Of a DNA stretch of 64,000 nt, positions 1 to 11,094 are shown in pieces (within the stretch, counting starts at the first letter, position 1; every line of letters starts with the position of its first letter). The notes beneath the pieces are model-generated. The model worked only from the letters and a program-made list of their open reading frames with translations. It had not been told where the DNA came from and ran no database searches. The stretch is from Pratylenchus scribneri. Taxonomy: Eukaryota; Nematoda; Chromadorea; Rhabditida; Pratylenchidae. The DNA is taken from the NCBI GenBank assembly GCA_030063045.1, contig JAQSEB010000138.1:310001-374000 (forward strand). Direction: 5' to 3'. The translations under genes and the position numbers were made by a program.

Positions 1-584
1 TTAAATAGAATCGTTTATTGTAATTAATGTGCTATGAAAAATAATATAGCCAAACCATGTTTCTTCGCCATGCGCTTTTCCAGCAAATTTCAAATCTGCT
101 CCATTGGCTAAGACCACATTGTATGTTTCAGCTGTAAATGATTCATTATCGATAGCTAAAATTAAGAATAAAACTCACGGACACTGTTCCGAAAAACCTG
201 AATTTTTAAATGGAAAATTTATCTCCCTTAATTTTTATTTTAAATTAACCTGAACCAAAGTATCAACGCCCAGAACAGTCAAATTCCAATGATCAATCGC
301 ATTTGGGCTTTTCACATTTCTAAGCGCCGAAGCAGTCGTGACGGTGTGACCTTAAAGCGATGGATTATTGAAATTTGGTTATGCGAAAAATTACCACAAT
401 TTTTGCAAAGAAGATCTGCTTGGATGAAGGAGAAAAACAAACCTTAAAATGAGAAATTAAAAAATATAAATTTTAATTAAGTATTAAGTTTACCGAATAA
501 ATATAGTCTAAAAATAACAATCAATGGCGTTGGCATTGTTGTAAAGAATTTTGAGACAATCATTTGCTGATTTTTACTTTCCAT
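1..584 (-). CDS. Secreted cereblon-like CULT-domain protein, half-domain
   Basis: Five exons fit with consistent phases: 584-494, 442-395, 350-250, 197-179 and 155-1, giving about 118 aa with the stop at bases 3-1. A hydrophobic N-terminal segment (LIVIFRLYLFGLFFSFIQA) reads as a signal peptide and is followed at once by DLLCKNCGH, the first CxxC of the CULT (thalidomide-binding) domain of cereblon. Later segments align by eye with CULT: a W-N-x-T-x-L-G-V strand, and ETW-F-GY matching the human S-W-F-P-G-Y ligand-cage stretch. Secreted stand-alone CULT proteins are known in animals. Odd points: the second aromatic after GY is F rather than W, and the second CxxC is absent because the protein stops soon after. 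A possible GT donor (ATG|GTTTGG at about 55) could instead continue into an exon outside the window, so the C-terminus is uncertain. The start at 584 has the better context; an in-frame ATG at 536 is an alternative. Confidence 0.72.
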
Positions 585-1155
585 GTTTTGTTGATATTAT
601 CGAATTAATTAAAGCTGAAAATTGAATTTGGTCAGTAAAATTTGTAATTTCCAAATCGAATCCGATGGTAAAGAATTAAAAAAAAAACTAAGTTGTTTCG
701 CCTTTCGCCTTTCGTGTTTCGTCTAAAAATCGCGCGGTTTAAGACTTTTATCCAAACCGGTTTTGGTTTGGGGCATATAGATTTTGAGTGTGTGTAGGGA
801 TTTTTGGAATGACCTCAATTTCATAATATTCTAATCAATCATTTTCCATGGCTTTCATTTTTTAATCATCATCATTCATCACCACATCAGCGACCGACAA
901 ACGAAAACGAGGCGTTTTATAGTTAGAAAAGTGCTTTTCTTTTATGCATCCTCTATATACTAAGCGAGCCATGTTAGTCACAAAAAAAAATATTTAAATA
1001 AAGCTAGCTATTGTATTTTAGGAAAAATTAAATGAAAATTTTTAAAAAAATTTAATAACAATTTAGATTTTCACATTTCAAATCAGTAAACTAACTTTTT
1101 AAGAAATAATCAAAAACGAAGAATTAATTCCGATATTATATTAACAAATCGAGAG
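585..1155. promoter_or_regulatory. Divergent intergenic region
   Basis: This 571-bp AT-rich spacer separates the minus-strand CULT gene from the plus-strand coiled-coil gene, so both 5' ends must lie here. It holds a short CTTTCGCCTTTCG direct repeat near 700 and a CGCGCGG word near 732, but no clear TATA box or other confident motif was recognised. Confidence 0.4.
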
Positions 1156-2511
1156 ATGACAAAACGGAAGATGACCGAGAATGAACAATCAGAGATGGAA
1201 GAAGAAAATGCCGAAATGAAGAGTAAAATAATCAAATTGCAAGACAGTTTGTTGGAGAAAACCGAAGAATGCTGCGAACTCAAAATAAAAATGAAGGAAA
1301 TGGAAGTGAAAATTGAAAAATTGGAGGAAACGGTGAAAGGAATCAAAGAGAAGGTTTTTCCAAAAAATTAAGCAACTTTTTTAACAAAAAAAAATTATCA
1401 GCCGGCAACTTCATTGGATGTTAAACCAAGTAGAATATTGTCGAGCAAGGATCGGGAGGCTGTTTATGCCATGATTGAAGGCTGGAGTTTCCATGGAGAA
1501 ATTGAACGGGTTTAATCTTCAGTTTTTTAATGTTTTATTCACTTCAAAATTCTCAGATGAATTACAACGTGTTGCGTTGGATTGATAAAACGGTGGGGAT
1601 ATTTCGCCTCAAACATTTGCGCATATTGGATACGGCGGTTTCTCCAAAGAAATTTATGGAATATATGGCCGACGGATTCATGCTTTACCGGCTTGCCCAA
1701 ATACTCAATGAAGAACAACAACATACACAAGTAATGGAGAGGAAGAAACGCTACGAATATTTCTATAATTTTGCAAAGGAAAAGGCACAATTGGCTGATG
1801 GATGTGTAAGTTTTTAAAACGTTTTTATGAATAAAAAAATTAAAAAAATTATAGAAAAAACATTAAAATTGTAGAAAAAAGTATTGAAAATGCAGAAAAA
1901 ATTCTTCCGGTTTATAACCGTTTATAAATGTATATAGATTGCCAAACCTCTAAACTTTATATAGGTATAACTCGTCAAGACTCATCATTTGATAATTGAT
2001 AATGTTTTGGCTTTATGTTTTAGCAATTCTAATTTTAGTTTTGAACCATTAAACCACTAATTTGGTTTAAACCGTTTAATACTCTTTAATTGTTGGCCAA
2101 ACCATGACAAATTATATAACATTCAGTGCGTCTTGATCAGCTCTATCCAATTTTTGGTTTATGTTTTGACTTTTGAGGCTCTAGGACAACCCTTAAACTA
2201 TTATAATCTTTTCTGCTGATTAAAAACCACCAAATTTAAATCTTTCGGCAAAAATGCCAAATTATTTAATAATGATATTTTTTCAGATCTTCCTGTATGA
2301 TGAACTTTTTGATCAATCATATGACAATTACAAATCCGTGTTTTCCACATTCTACATATTGGCCGAACAGGCGAGGGAGAAATTCAACAAGAAGACTTTG
2401 CAGGAAATTGAGCATGAAGATTATCAGGAGAAATTTATGCATGGCCAAAATGCTTTTTTCGCTAATCATAATCAGCAAAGTAAAATGCGAAATTCCAATT
2501 TTCAATTCTGA
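1156..2511 (+). CDS. Coiled-coil protein with possible CH-like domain
   Basis: Four exons join in phase 0: 1156-1353, 1402-1509, 1557-1805 and 2287-2511, encoding 259 aa. Exon 1 is a charged heptad-rich coiled coil (residues about 5-66, rich in E, K, M). Exons 2-3 carry a segment with W-x-x-K-x-x-G and later F-x-x-Y-M-A-D-G-F-M-L-Y-R-L, which resembles the hydrophobic pattern of a calponin-homology domain (a DG-x-x-L core) but is too divergent to assign. Exon 4 is a helical, glutamine- and asparagine-rich tail. No signal peptide or membrane segment is seen. AATAAA at 2646-2651 is a likely polyadenylation signal. The long third intron (1806-2286) contains a family A MITE. The splice model is well supported; the function is not known. 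Confidence 0.7.
1930..2215. repeat. Family A foldback element, short copy
   Basis: The copy lies in the third intron of the coiled-coil gene. It has the family A frame: flank words near 1965 and 2200, ACCGTTTAATACTC, a TTGGCCAAACCATGACAAATTATATA stretch (split here by function only) and CTTGATCAGCTCTATCCAAT. The 46-bp core is not amplified. Confidence 0.65.
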
Positions 2512-2794
2512 TGTTTTGTTAAATTATTTCTAATTTTTTTATACATCTCTAAAGATTATGATTATTTTCATTCACATTGGACTTTATAATTTATTGGTAT
2601 TTGATAAAAATTTTTTTAAATGATTAATCGTTTTTTTTATTTGAAAATAAAGAATCGATCAATGTTATCGAAAATATCTTTAATTTTGCTACATGTTGTC
2701 CAATTTTATGTGGTTTTTTAATTAATACCAAAACATTTAAATTTCTTATATTTATTAAGTCCTTTTAATACTATTATTTAAGAATCATTATTTT
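2512..2794. other. AT-rich intergenic spacer
   Basis: Spacer between two tandem plus-strand genes. It holds the AATAAA of the upstream gene at 2646-2651 and the presumed promoter of the CCDC134 gene. No other structure was seen. Confidence 0.4.
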
Positions 2795-3977
2795 ATGCAT
2801 TCAATATTCAAATTTTTATCAATATTTCTACTAATTTTATCATTAATTCATTACAATTTTTGCGAAGTTAATCAACATGATATTGCCGATAAATTAATCC
2901 ACGAACAACAAAAAACTATAGCAGACAAAAATGATGCTGACCATCATACGGATGTGACCAATAAAAAAGAATGTAATTGCTATTTTTATTTAATAAACAT
3001 TTTAATAAATTGATTAAATTTAAAGATGCCAGACTGCTTCGAATAAAACGAAATGAACAAACAACGATGATAAAATCACTTGCCAAAATTACTGATAAAA
3101 CCCGAAAGAATTCACTTCTAACGGAATTTGCAAATAGCATAGAAGAAACAATTAGGAAATCGAAGAATTTTATCAAAGATGGAGTGGCAATCAGCAATTT
3201 TCAACAATTCCCAATGGACGAAGAGCAGCGCGAGAATGTGGCTAAAATTGTTGAAAATGCAATTTTATTTGGTGAAATGAGTTTATATTATCCTGATTTT
3301 GTGCATAAATTTCTCAAAAAACGTCCACAATTTTATGAAACCTACAAATGGGCTTATTCTTTTGCTGCCAATTTTTCGGTTTATGACAAAAGGTTTGGAA
3401 AAAGAAAATATTTAAAATGTTGAAGAGATTATAATGGTTCAATGGTTTATCCTAGATTCAAAAACCATATACCCAAAATTGGATAGAGCTGGTCAAGACG
3501 CATTGAATGGTATATAATTTGTCATGGTTTGGCGAAAAAATTAAAGGGTATTAAACGGGTTAAACCCATTTTGGTTTAATGGTTCAAAACTAAGTTAGAA
3601 TTGGTTAAATCCAAAGCAAAAACATGATCTAATGATACTTCTTGATGAAATTAATCGATTGGGTAAAAGGTTTATGACTTATGATTATGAGTCCGGACAA
3701 ACCAATGAAATAATTCATAACATTTTTAAGATTTTCATATTTTATTTTTCACCAATTTTTATTTTATAGCACATCAGAAATGATGGATTTGGCTGGTCAA
3801 GAACTCGAATTAATCCCTCGTCATGCCGACTACATAAATCCATATAGTTTTGCTGCTCAAAAAGAAGAAATGGAACGTAAAGCTCTACGAGATATTGAAG
3901 AAAGCAATAAGAGGAAGAAGAATGATAAAAATCAACAAAAGACGAAAAAGCCAAAACTTTCAAATACTGAATTATAA
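2795..3977 (+). CDS. ccdc134: CCDC134 orthologue, ER-lumen protein
   Basis: Three exons (2795-2972, 3026-3392, 3770-3977) give 250 aa; human CCDC134 is about 229 aa. Residues 1-23 are a signal peptide ending near FCE. The body follows the human protein closely by eye: K-R-x-E-Q-x-x-x-I-K-S-L-A, then FPMDEEQ, then V-E-N-A-I-L-F-G-E (human VENTAFFGD), then F-V-H-K-F, then a W-A-Y-S-F segment. Exon 3 gives M-D-L-A-G-Q-E-L and a lysine-rich tail ending NTEL, comparable with the QSEL end of the human protein, which acts as an ER-retention signal. The family is ER-resident and linked to GRP94 (HSP90B1) folding. AATAAA lies at 4021-4026, 44 nt after the stop. Intron 2 holds a family A MITE. Orthology is strongly supported; the role here is inferred from the family. 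Confidence 0.9.
3430..3690. repeat. Family A foldback element in CCDC134 intron 2
   Basis: Contains ATTGGATAGAGCTGGTCAAG, GCATTGAATGGTATATAATT and TTAAAGGGTATTAAACGG, followed by the long flank ending in TCTTGATGAAATTAATCGAT. One core unit only, the opposite orientation to the copy at 1930. Confidence 0.75.
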
Positions 3978-4566
3978 TATTGTTTTTGTTATTATTTATT
4001 TTGTTAAATTTAATACAAATAATAAAGCTCATGTGATTTGATTTGATATAATAATTGAAATTCATTTTTAATCATTTTTATAATCGATTATATACCGATT
4101 TTTATTTTTAATTTTAATTAATCTCATTTGATCTGCGATTTTATATGCTTAACAATAGGCAGTCCAATGTCGGTTTGGGTTTCAGAAAATCGATGAAATT
4201 AAAAGAGAAATTGGAAATTTTTGCTCGCTCTTTATAACCAAAATTGAGTGAAACCGAAACTGACATTTTTTTCATAAATTGAAACCGAAATTTTTCTAAA
4301 ATCGAAAAACGTCATTTTTAAAAACACAAAATCGACATTTTTCAAAAACTGAAACCCGACCTTTTTTCAAAAACCAACAGAGAATTTTCGAAAACCGTGG
4401 AATATTTTGCAAAAACCCAAAATCGGAAATAAATAAATCGATACTTTATAAAACCGACTTAAGATTAGAATGGACTATTCTATTAAAATAAATTAATCAA
4501 TCAATAACCATCAATATTTTTAATTAAAATCTAATCAAATATTTCCAATTTTTAATTAATAGAAAA
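3978..4566. other. Intergenic spacer with a degenerate foldback
   Basis: Between CCDC134 and LRRC59. Bases about 4155-4480 are rich in AACCGAAA/CGGTTT words and are bounded by inverted AATAG-AGTCCA-like ends, resembling family E seen at 33575 and 59695. The remainder is AT-rich; the LRRC59 promoter must lie at its right end. Confidence 0.4.
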
Positions 4567-7500
4567 ATGGCAACACCCGCTCCCACTTTAAACATATTAA
4601 AAAAACGCATCAACGGAAATATTATGGATTTGAGTTCACTTCGACTAAAAAAGATTCCATTCGATTTGATTTGGCAATGCTTGGGCACTGATCGGGACCG
4701 TGAACTTCAAATAACAACAATTGATTTGTCAAACAATTTGCTCACTTCATTTCCTGCTGCCAAATTTTGTGTGATATTCCCTGGTGTTGAAAAGCTGGAC
4801 CTTCGCAGGAATAGGCTGACGAATTTGCCCGACAATTTTGGATGTTTGACTGCACTGAAAGAGCTGAATTTGGCACACAATCAAATCAAGGTTTTTTTTA
4901 AAATTGTTTAAATGAATTAAAATTGAATTTTCATCAGACATTGCCCAAGAGTTTTGGCGATCTAGAGGATCTCGAATGGCTGAACCTTTCTCATAATCCA
5001 TTGGACCAAGACTTGGTAAGCATTTAAACTTTTATAACATAAATTTGGGTCATTAAAATTAGAAAAATATTTGTTTTCAAAGTTATTAGGAATTCTTTTT
5101 ATCTAATTTCTGTAAATTTTATTAAACCAAATTGTTTGAATTCGATTACTAAGATGGCCAAAAAGTCAAGGGTATATTAATTAATGTTTAATAGCCTTAA
5201 ATTAATCTAGGAATTAAAAGTTTTGATAACCGTTTTTTTACTTTGAATTTTTTAAACCTTGAATTTTTTGGACTTTGAATTTTCTTAACCTAGAATTATT
5301 TGAAAACTAACTTGTAAGCTTAAAATTCAGCAAATAATCAAATTTATCAACAATAAATATAATTTAGTTGGAAATTGTTGGTGATTGCTCAACTGATTAT
5401 GAATGCGGAGAAGCGGCAACAAATGGTAAATTTAATTGTTATTAAATAATTATGGATTATTTAGCTGTTCAATATATTCAATTTTCGACTTCTCTATCAA
5501 ACAAATCCACATCCACGGAGGTTAATAAAAGTTTATCCATGAATCATTCATCCACAAACAATTCGGATTACGAAAGCCCAGCAGCAGGTTAATTCCCACT
5601 TACTTTTTTGATCAAAATTTTTAAAAACATTAAATAGGGTTTGGGTTAGAATTAGAAATTATTAAAAAACATTTAATTAGCTTTTTTAGTGGAAATAAAA
5701 TAAAAATTATCCCCTTCTTTTTTAAGAATATTTCCGGCAAAAACAACGAAATTATCGTGAAAGAAAATATGCAGAATTGGAGGGAAGACGTATTCGAGCA
5801 GATTCCGGATCAAAACATTTTTGTTCAAGTGGCACAATTTTTGGTAAATTTTTTATTAATTAAAAACAGAAAATATCATTTAAATGTATCCAAAATTTTT
5901 ACAGTCAAAAAATCAACAATTTTTTGGTCAAACTGCCATAACAAAGTGCTTTAGATTAGATTTAGATCATCATAGTTTTATTTAGAATTAGGATTTAAAA
6001 TGTGGTACCAACAGGGATCTCAGAACGTACCCCTACGGGGGGCATTTGCCCCCTTTTTGAGATTTTGCCCCCTTTTGTGCCCCCCCCCCCCCCCCCGAGC
6101 CGAGTTGCCCCCCAAATGCCCCCTATTGATTTTTTGTTAAAATTTTCCCCAAATGGGTCTTTTTTCTTTAAAATTTTTCGCTGTGCAGCCATTTTTTGGT
6201 CTAATTTTTCGCTGCGCGGCCATTTTTTGTTCTAATTTTTCGCTGCGCGGCCATTTTTTGGTCTAATTTTTCTCTAATTTTTCGCTGCGCGGCCATTTTT
6301 TGGTCTAATTTTTCGCTGCGCGGACATTATTGGCAAAAATTCTCGCATTTTTGGCACTTTTTAAAACTGCCCCCCAAAATGCCCCCCTTTTTAATGAAAA
6401 TGCCCCCCAGATGCCCCATTTTTTCACCAAATGCCCCCCCCCCCCCCAAACTGAAAAACCATCTGAGATCCCTGGGTACCAAGTTTTATTTCCTCAAAAA
6501 AATTGAATATTTGACTCGAAAAGTAATGGTTACTTTTATTCTCAATGATTTTCTGGGTATTCTCAATGTATGATTATGATTTATAAGTTTATTCTAAATC
6601 TAAATTATTTTTGTAAAATTCTGATTTGCGATTGTAATTGTAATTCTGATTTGCGATTGTAATTATAATTCTGATTTGTAATTGTAATTATAATTCTGAT
6701 TTGCGATTGTAATTATAATTCTGATTTGCGATTGTAATTGTAATTCTGATTTGCGATTGTAATTGTAATTCTGATTTGCGATTGTAATTATAATTCTGAT
6801 TTGCGATTGTAATTATAATTCTGATTTGCGATTGTAATTGTAATTCTGATTTGCGATTGTAGTTGTAATTCTGATTTGTAATTGTAATTCTGATTTGCGA
6901 TTGTAATTGTAATTCTGATTTGCGATTGTAATTGTAATTCTGATTTGCGATTGTAGTTGTAATTCTGATTTGTAATTGTAATTCTGATTTGCGATTGTAA
7001 TTGTAATTCTGATTTGCGATTGTAGTTGTAATTCTGATTTGTAATTGTAATTCTGATTTGCGATTGTAGTTGTAATTCTGATTTGCGATTGTAGTTGTAA
7101 TTCTGATTTGTAATTGTAATTCTGATTTGCGATTGTAATTATAATTCTGATTTGCGATTGTAATTATAATTCTGATTTGCGATTGTAATTATAATTCTGA
7201 TTTGCGATTGTAATTGTAATTCTGATTTGCGATTGTAATTATAATTCTGATTTGCGATTGTAGTTGTAATTCTGATTTGTAATTGTAATTCTGATTTGCG
7301 ATTGTAGTTGTAATTCTGATTTGTAATTGTAATTCTGATTTGCGATTGTAATTGTAATTCTGATTTGCGATTGTAGTTGTAATTCTGATTTGTAATTGTA
7401 ATTGTAATTCTGATTTGCGATTGTAATTCTGATTTGCCATTGTAATTGTAATTCTGATTTGCGATTATTCTGATTTGCGATTGTAATTGTAATTCTGAAT

Positions 7501-8530
7501 CTATGTTTTTTCTCATTGTAATTCCACTATTAATTTATAATTAATTAAATTCCCCCATACTTTTCATAGTTCTCATTCTACTCTCCTTCACCTTGTTGGG
7601 CATTCCAATTTGGCTTACTCTGGATTCTATGCGTGCGAATTGCGTCAGTGAGGAATATTATGGCAATTTGGAGGAGGAGAAAAGATTTTGCACAAATTTG
7701 ATGGAATTTCTCTCAACTGGCCAATTCCCTTCATTACAACAATTCACTGTGGACTTCATGAAAACATTCAAAACACATTGGCTTTTGATCATTCGCGAAC
7801 AGCTTGAGAAAGTGAAATCGACGGATTGGCAAGGGTAGGTTTTTTGAGCGAACATTTAAAATTTGCCTAAATTATTTAATTTAATTCACTGAACTATTTT
7901 CTAAAGTTAATTAGGACAGTTTTTCATGTGACTTAACGATTAAAGTAGTAAAAAAAACAATGAAATATTTAATTTATTGAATATTGAAATGATAGACAAA
8001 CAATCTTATATCCAATCCATATCAGTAAATCATAAATCACTTCAAAATGCATCATTAGATTATGTTTTAGTATGGGTTTAATCAATTATAACTTATTTTT
8101 GAACCAAAAACCAAAATTGATTTAAACCGTTTAATACCCTTTAATTGTTGACCAAACCATCACAAATTATATAACATTCAATGCGTCTTGACCAGCTCTA
8201 TTCAATTTTGGTCATATGTTTTGGTATGTAGCATAAACTCTTAAACCCATTATAATTATTTTGGCGTATTATACTCTTTTTCAATTTTAATAATTTAATT
8301 TATAGCATTTCAATTTTTAAAAAAAAATTAAATTTAAGGTGGATTCAAACGATTGTTGCCTACACAAAATTCACAATTCAATTCTGCTGGAATTTGGCGC
8401 AACCAATTTTCGCCTTTTTTGTCGACTATTTCTCACATTTATGGGTTAATTATGTTAAGCCATTTATGCAACAGAGTAAGAAAATTTGTGTACCAAATTA
8501 ATAATTAAAATGTATTGCTTTTCAGATTAA
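4567..8530 (+). CDS. lrrc59: LRRC59 orthologue, ER membrane leucine-rich repeat protein
   Basis: Eight exons fit with matching phases: 4567-4890, 4938-5015, 5368-5425, 5465-5587, 5727-5843, 7570-7834, 8339-8475 and 8526-8530, giving 368 aa (human 307). Residues about 15-132 are leucine-rich repeats (IDLSNNLLTSFP, KLDLRRNRLTNLP, ELNLAHNQI, WLNLSHNPLDQDL), followed by E-I-V-G-D-C, matching human AKVAGDC. An S/T/N-rich linker and a basic RQKQRNYRERK stretch precede one membrane segment at about residues 234-251, then a long lumenal tail. LRRC59 is a ribosome-associated protein of the ER membrane with cytosolic repeats. The tail is longer than in human. The last exon encodes only one split codon and the stop. 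Introns hold a foldback with poly-C tracts, a 25-bp satellite (intron 5) and a family A copy (intron 6). AATAAA lies at 8757. Confidence 0.88.
5999..6481. repeat. Foldback element with poly-C tracts
   Basis: Inverted ends: GGTACCAACAGGGATCTCAG at the left pairs with CTGAGATCCCTGGGTACC at the right. Inside are C runs of 17 (6080-6096) and 14 (6434-6447), many CCCCC/GGGGG blocks, and about five tandem units containing TTTCGCTGCGCGGCCATTTT (6172-6330). It sits in LRRC59 intron 5 and its base composition is unlike its surroundings. Confidence 0.75.
6612..7498. repeat. 25-bp satellite, about 35 units
   Basis: Tandem units of about 25 bp built from TTCTGATTTGCGATTGTAAT, mixed with 18-19-bp units (TGATTTGTAATTGTAATTC). 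Variants alternate GTAATTGTAA, GTAATTATAA and GTAGTTGTAA in blocks, showing higher-order amplification. The minus strand is open across it and would give a monotonous Q-N-Y-N peptide, which I regard as an artefact. A second array of the same satellite lies at 15863-16060. Confidence 0.92.
8030..8255. repeat. Family A foldback element, short copy
   Basis: In LRRC59 intron 6. Shows AACCGTTTAATACCCTTTAA, TTGACCAAACCATCACAAAT and GCGTCTTGACCAGCTCTATT with a single core unit. Confidence 0.75.
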
Positions 8531-8868
8531 TTAATTCCCAACTCAAAAGTCAGAAGAGAACAGATGGATTTATTTTAATATTGACCGGAATGGATGTGGA
8601 TGGAAGAGCAATCAAAAATCATACTATAATTCCATAAACCTAAACCATTCTATGAAATTTTTAATTATATTTATTTATTATTTTTTGCCCATTTGATATC
8701 TTTATGCTGTAACAATTTTATTCATGACACAAATTTCATATAAAAAAATTATTAAGAATAAAATAAATGTATATTTTTAAATGAAAAATGTCGGAATGAA
8801 AATTTTTTGCCATCGACATTCAAAATAATTCAATAGCACCAAATATTGACGGTCAGGTACTCTCGTAC

Positions 8869-9288
8869 GGGGTCAATTCCACAATAGACAAAGGGCGGTA
8901 CAAATATGGGCGATTCCACAATGGTACAAATATAAAGTTTTTGGCTTCTAATAATTCAGAAACTGGTTTTAGAACACATAAACCTTATACCATTTTGTAG
9001 ATCTCATCGAGACGCATCGATTGGTATATAATTTATCATGGTTTGGCCCAAAATTAAAGAGTTTTAAACTAAAAACTTAAAAATATAGGTTTAAACGGTT
9101 CAACTCTTTATTTTTGGGCCAAACCATGACAAATTATATACCATTCGATGCGTCTCGATGAGATCTTCAAAATGGTATAAAATTTGTGGAGTCTAAAACC
9201 AGTTTCTGATTTATTAGAAGTCAAAAACTTTATATTTGTACCATTGTGGAATCGCCCATAATTGTACCATTGTGGAATCGACCTAGCA
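8869..9288. repeat. Long perfect-type foldback related to family A
   Basis: About 420 bp, palindromic over nearly its whole length. GGTCAATTCCACAAT at the left pairs with ATTGTGGAATCGACC at the right; GGCGATTCCACAATGGTACA pairs with its complement near 9240. The middle arms (GATCTCATCGAGACGCATCG and its complement at about 9150) share the ATAATTT-CATGGTTTGG core of family A. It could fold into one long hairpin. Confidence 0.85.
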
Positions 9289-9296
9289 CCGGTACT

Positions 9297-9690
9297 CTTC
9301 ATAAGCTTTTGGCCAATAATTCAAAAAAGGAAACAAACAATTCGGGAAAGCGACTTGACATTTGAAAAACCCAAAATGCCCTCTAAAAGTAGACTAATAA
9401 AAACAAGGAAACACATAATTTTAGAAGACATTATATCATTTGAGGAATCCAAAATACCCTCAAAAATTAGGTAATTTAAATTTTAACAAATCTAGTATTT
9501 AAAAAGTTACATGTCTTTAAGTCTAATATACCTGAATTTTTGAGGAAAAACCGCCTATTTTACAAATTCTTTTTAATTTTAAAGATTTAGAAAAGCCACT
9601 TTTTAGAGGACATTTAGGGCTTTCAAATGGAATATCACCTTCCAAAATTGGTAGCTTCCTTTATGAGATATGGCCAAACGAATGGTACCG
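9297..9690. repeat. Family B foldback element
   Basis: Left arm CTTTTGGCCAATAATTC, AAGCGACTTGACATTTG and GCCCTCTAAAAGT pairs with the right arm CACTTTTTAGAGGACATTTA, TTCAAATGGAATATCACCTT and GAGATATGGCCAAACG. The family consensus word is GGCGATATGCCATTTGAAAG. It lacks coding capacity and looks like a MITE. Confidence 0.8.
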
Positions 9691-11094
9691 AATCGGTGAA
9701 TTTCCCATTTCACAATGACAGCATTTGCTGAAGCCATTCAAATTCATCTCAAATTTCATCGCTTTTACTTTTTCAATAACTGCTTTGCTTTGAGGCAAAT
9801 CTTTCTTTTTTGCATTAAAAATTAATTTATCCATATTTAAGGAGGCCGATGAAGGTGTTCCATTCCCCGCCTCTAGATGTTTCCTTTTCACAAAACATTT
9901 ATATTTTGTCGTTTTTTCCCAATATCCAATGAATATATGAAGCACAGCTAACCACATTTATGGGGCGAGGCATATGCTTTAATCGTTTTTTATGAATTTA
10001 TGCCAAAAAATGGTGAAAAACAATGATGAAAATGACTTCATTATTCCGGAAATAATATTTGCGAAAAAGATGAACGATGAACCCAAATTAATTTGAGGAA
10101 TTTATTTCATTAAATGGCCAAAAGTTGTACTTTTAAATGAAAACAAATTATAGTCAAAAAATATGTTTAGTGCTTTAAAAGTTGTGCTAGAACAAAATTA
10201 GTTAGACGCCCAAAATGAGGCACATTACTAAAAGTAATAATTTTGTGCGTATTGAAGCCTCACAAATATTTTTATGCATTGAAGGTTTTCCTATGTAAGA
10301 TTAATGGATTATAATGAAAATGAATGAATTTTTCATAACAAAATCAATCCAAATCCAACGGAATTTGCCGGTAAATATTTAAATCTTCCATTTCCTTTCT
10401 TTCGCTTATTATTCTTACCAAAACCCAGTTAAATAATTTTATTCTCCTTGTCGGCATTGGCATTGGCAACCATCCCATTCTCTGAGCCAATTATCATTTC
10501 GGTCTAAAACAAAACAACAATTATCGGCTCTACCTATGCTTGAATGGAATGGGTCATCCATCCTCCTCAGTCCTCATTCACAATATCCTTTGTCTCATTT
10601 ATTTTTTATTTTCACACCGAGACTCGGGAGATGGCTAGGACACTTAAATTTTAAGGCCATTAAACCATTTTTCCAGCCGATTTTTTTGATTACTTACACA
10701 ATAATAATTCGAAAGAATTAATTAATTTTAAAATTATTTTTCAATAAATAAATTTTAAAACTTTTCAAATTTTTTTTTTAAAAAATCATTTTTCAAAAAA
10801 AAAATAATTTTTAATAATTTTTATTTTTCGAATGATTAATTTTATAATTTTTAATTTTTTTAAATTATTTTTCGAAAGAATTAATTTTTAATAATTAATT
10901 TTTATTTTTTTTTCAATTATTTTTATTTTTAGCAATTAATTTTTTTGAATTAAATTTTTAATTATCTATATATTTTTTTTCTAAATCACTTTTCAATAGT
11001 TATACTTTTATAAATTAATTTTTATTTTTTAAACATTATTTTTTTTTTAAAAATTATTTTTCTAAATCATTAATTTATTTTTTTGGTAATCCTT

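Noticed and set aside
7139..7516. Minus-strand frame giving a repeated Q-N-Y-N peptide
   Set aside because: It is the translation of the 25-bp satellite in an LRRC59 intron.
9661..9957. 98-codon minus-strand frame
   Set aside because: Its end runs into a family B foldback arm; no recognisable domain and no supporting splice sites. A tiny real gene cannot be excluded.
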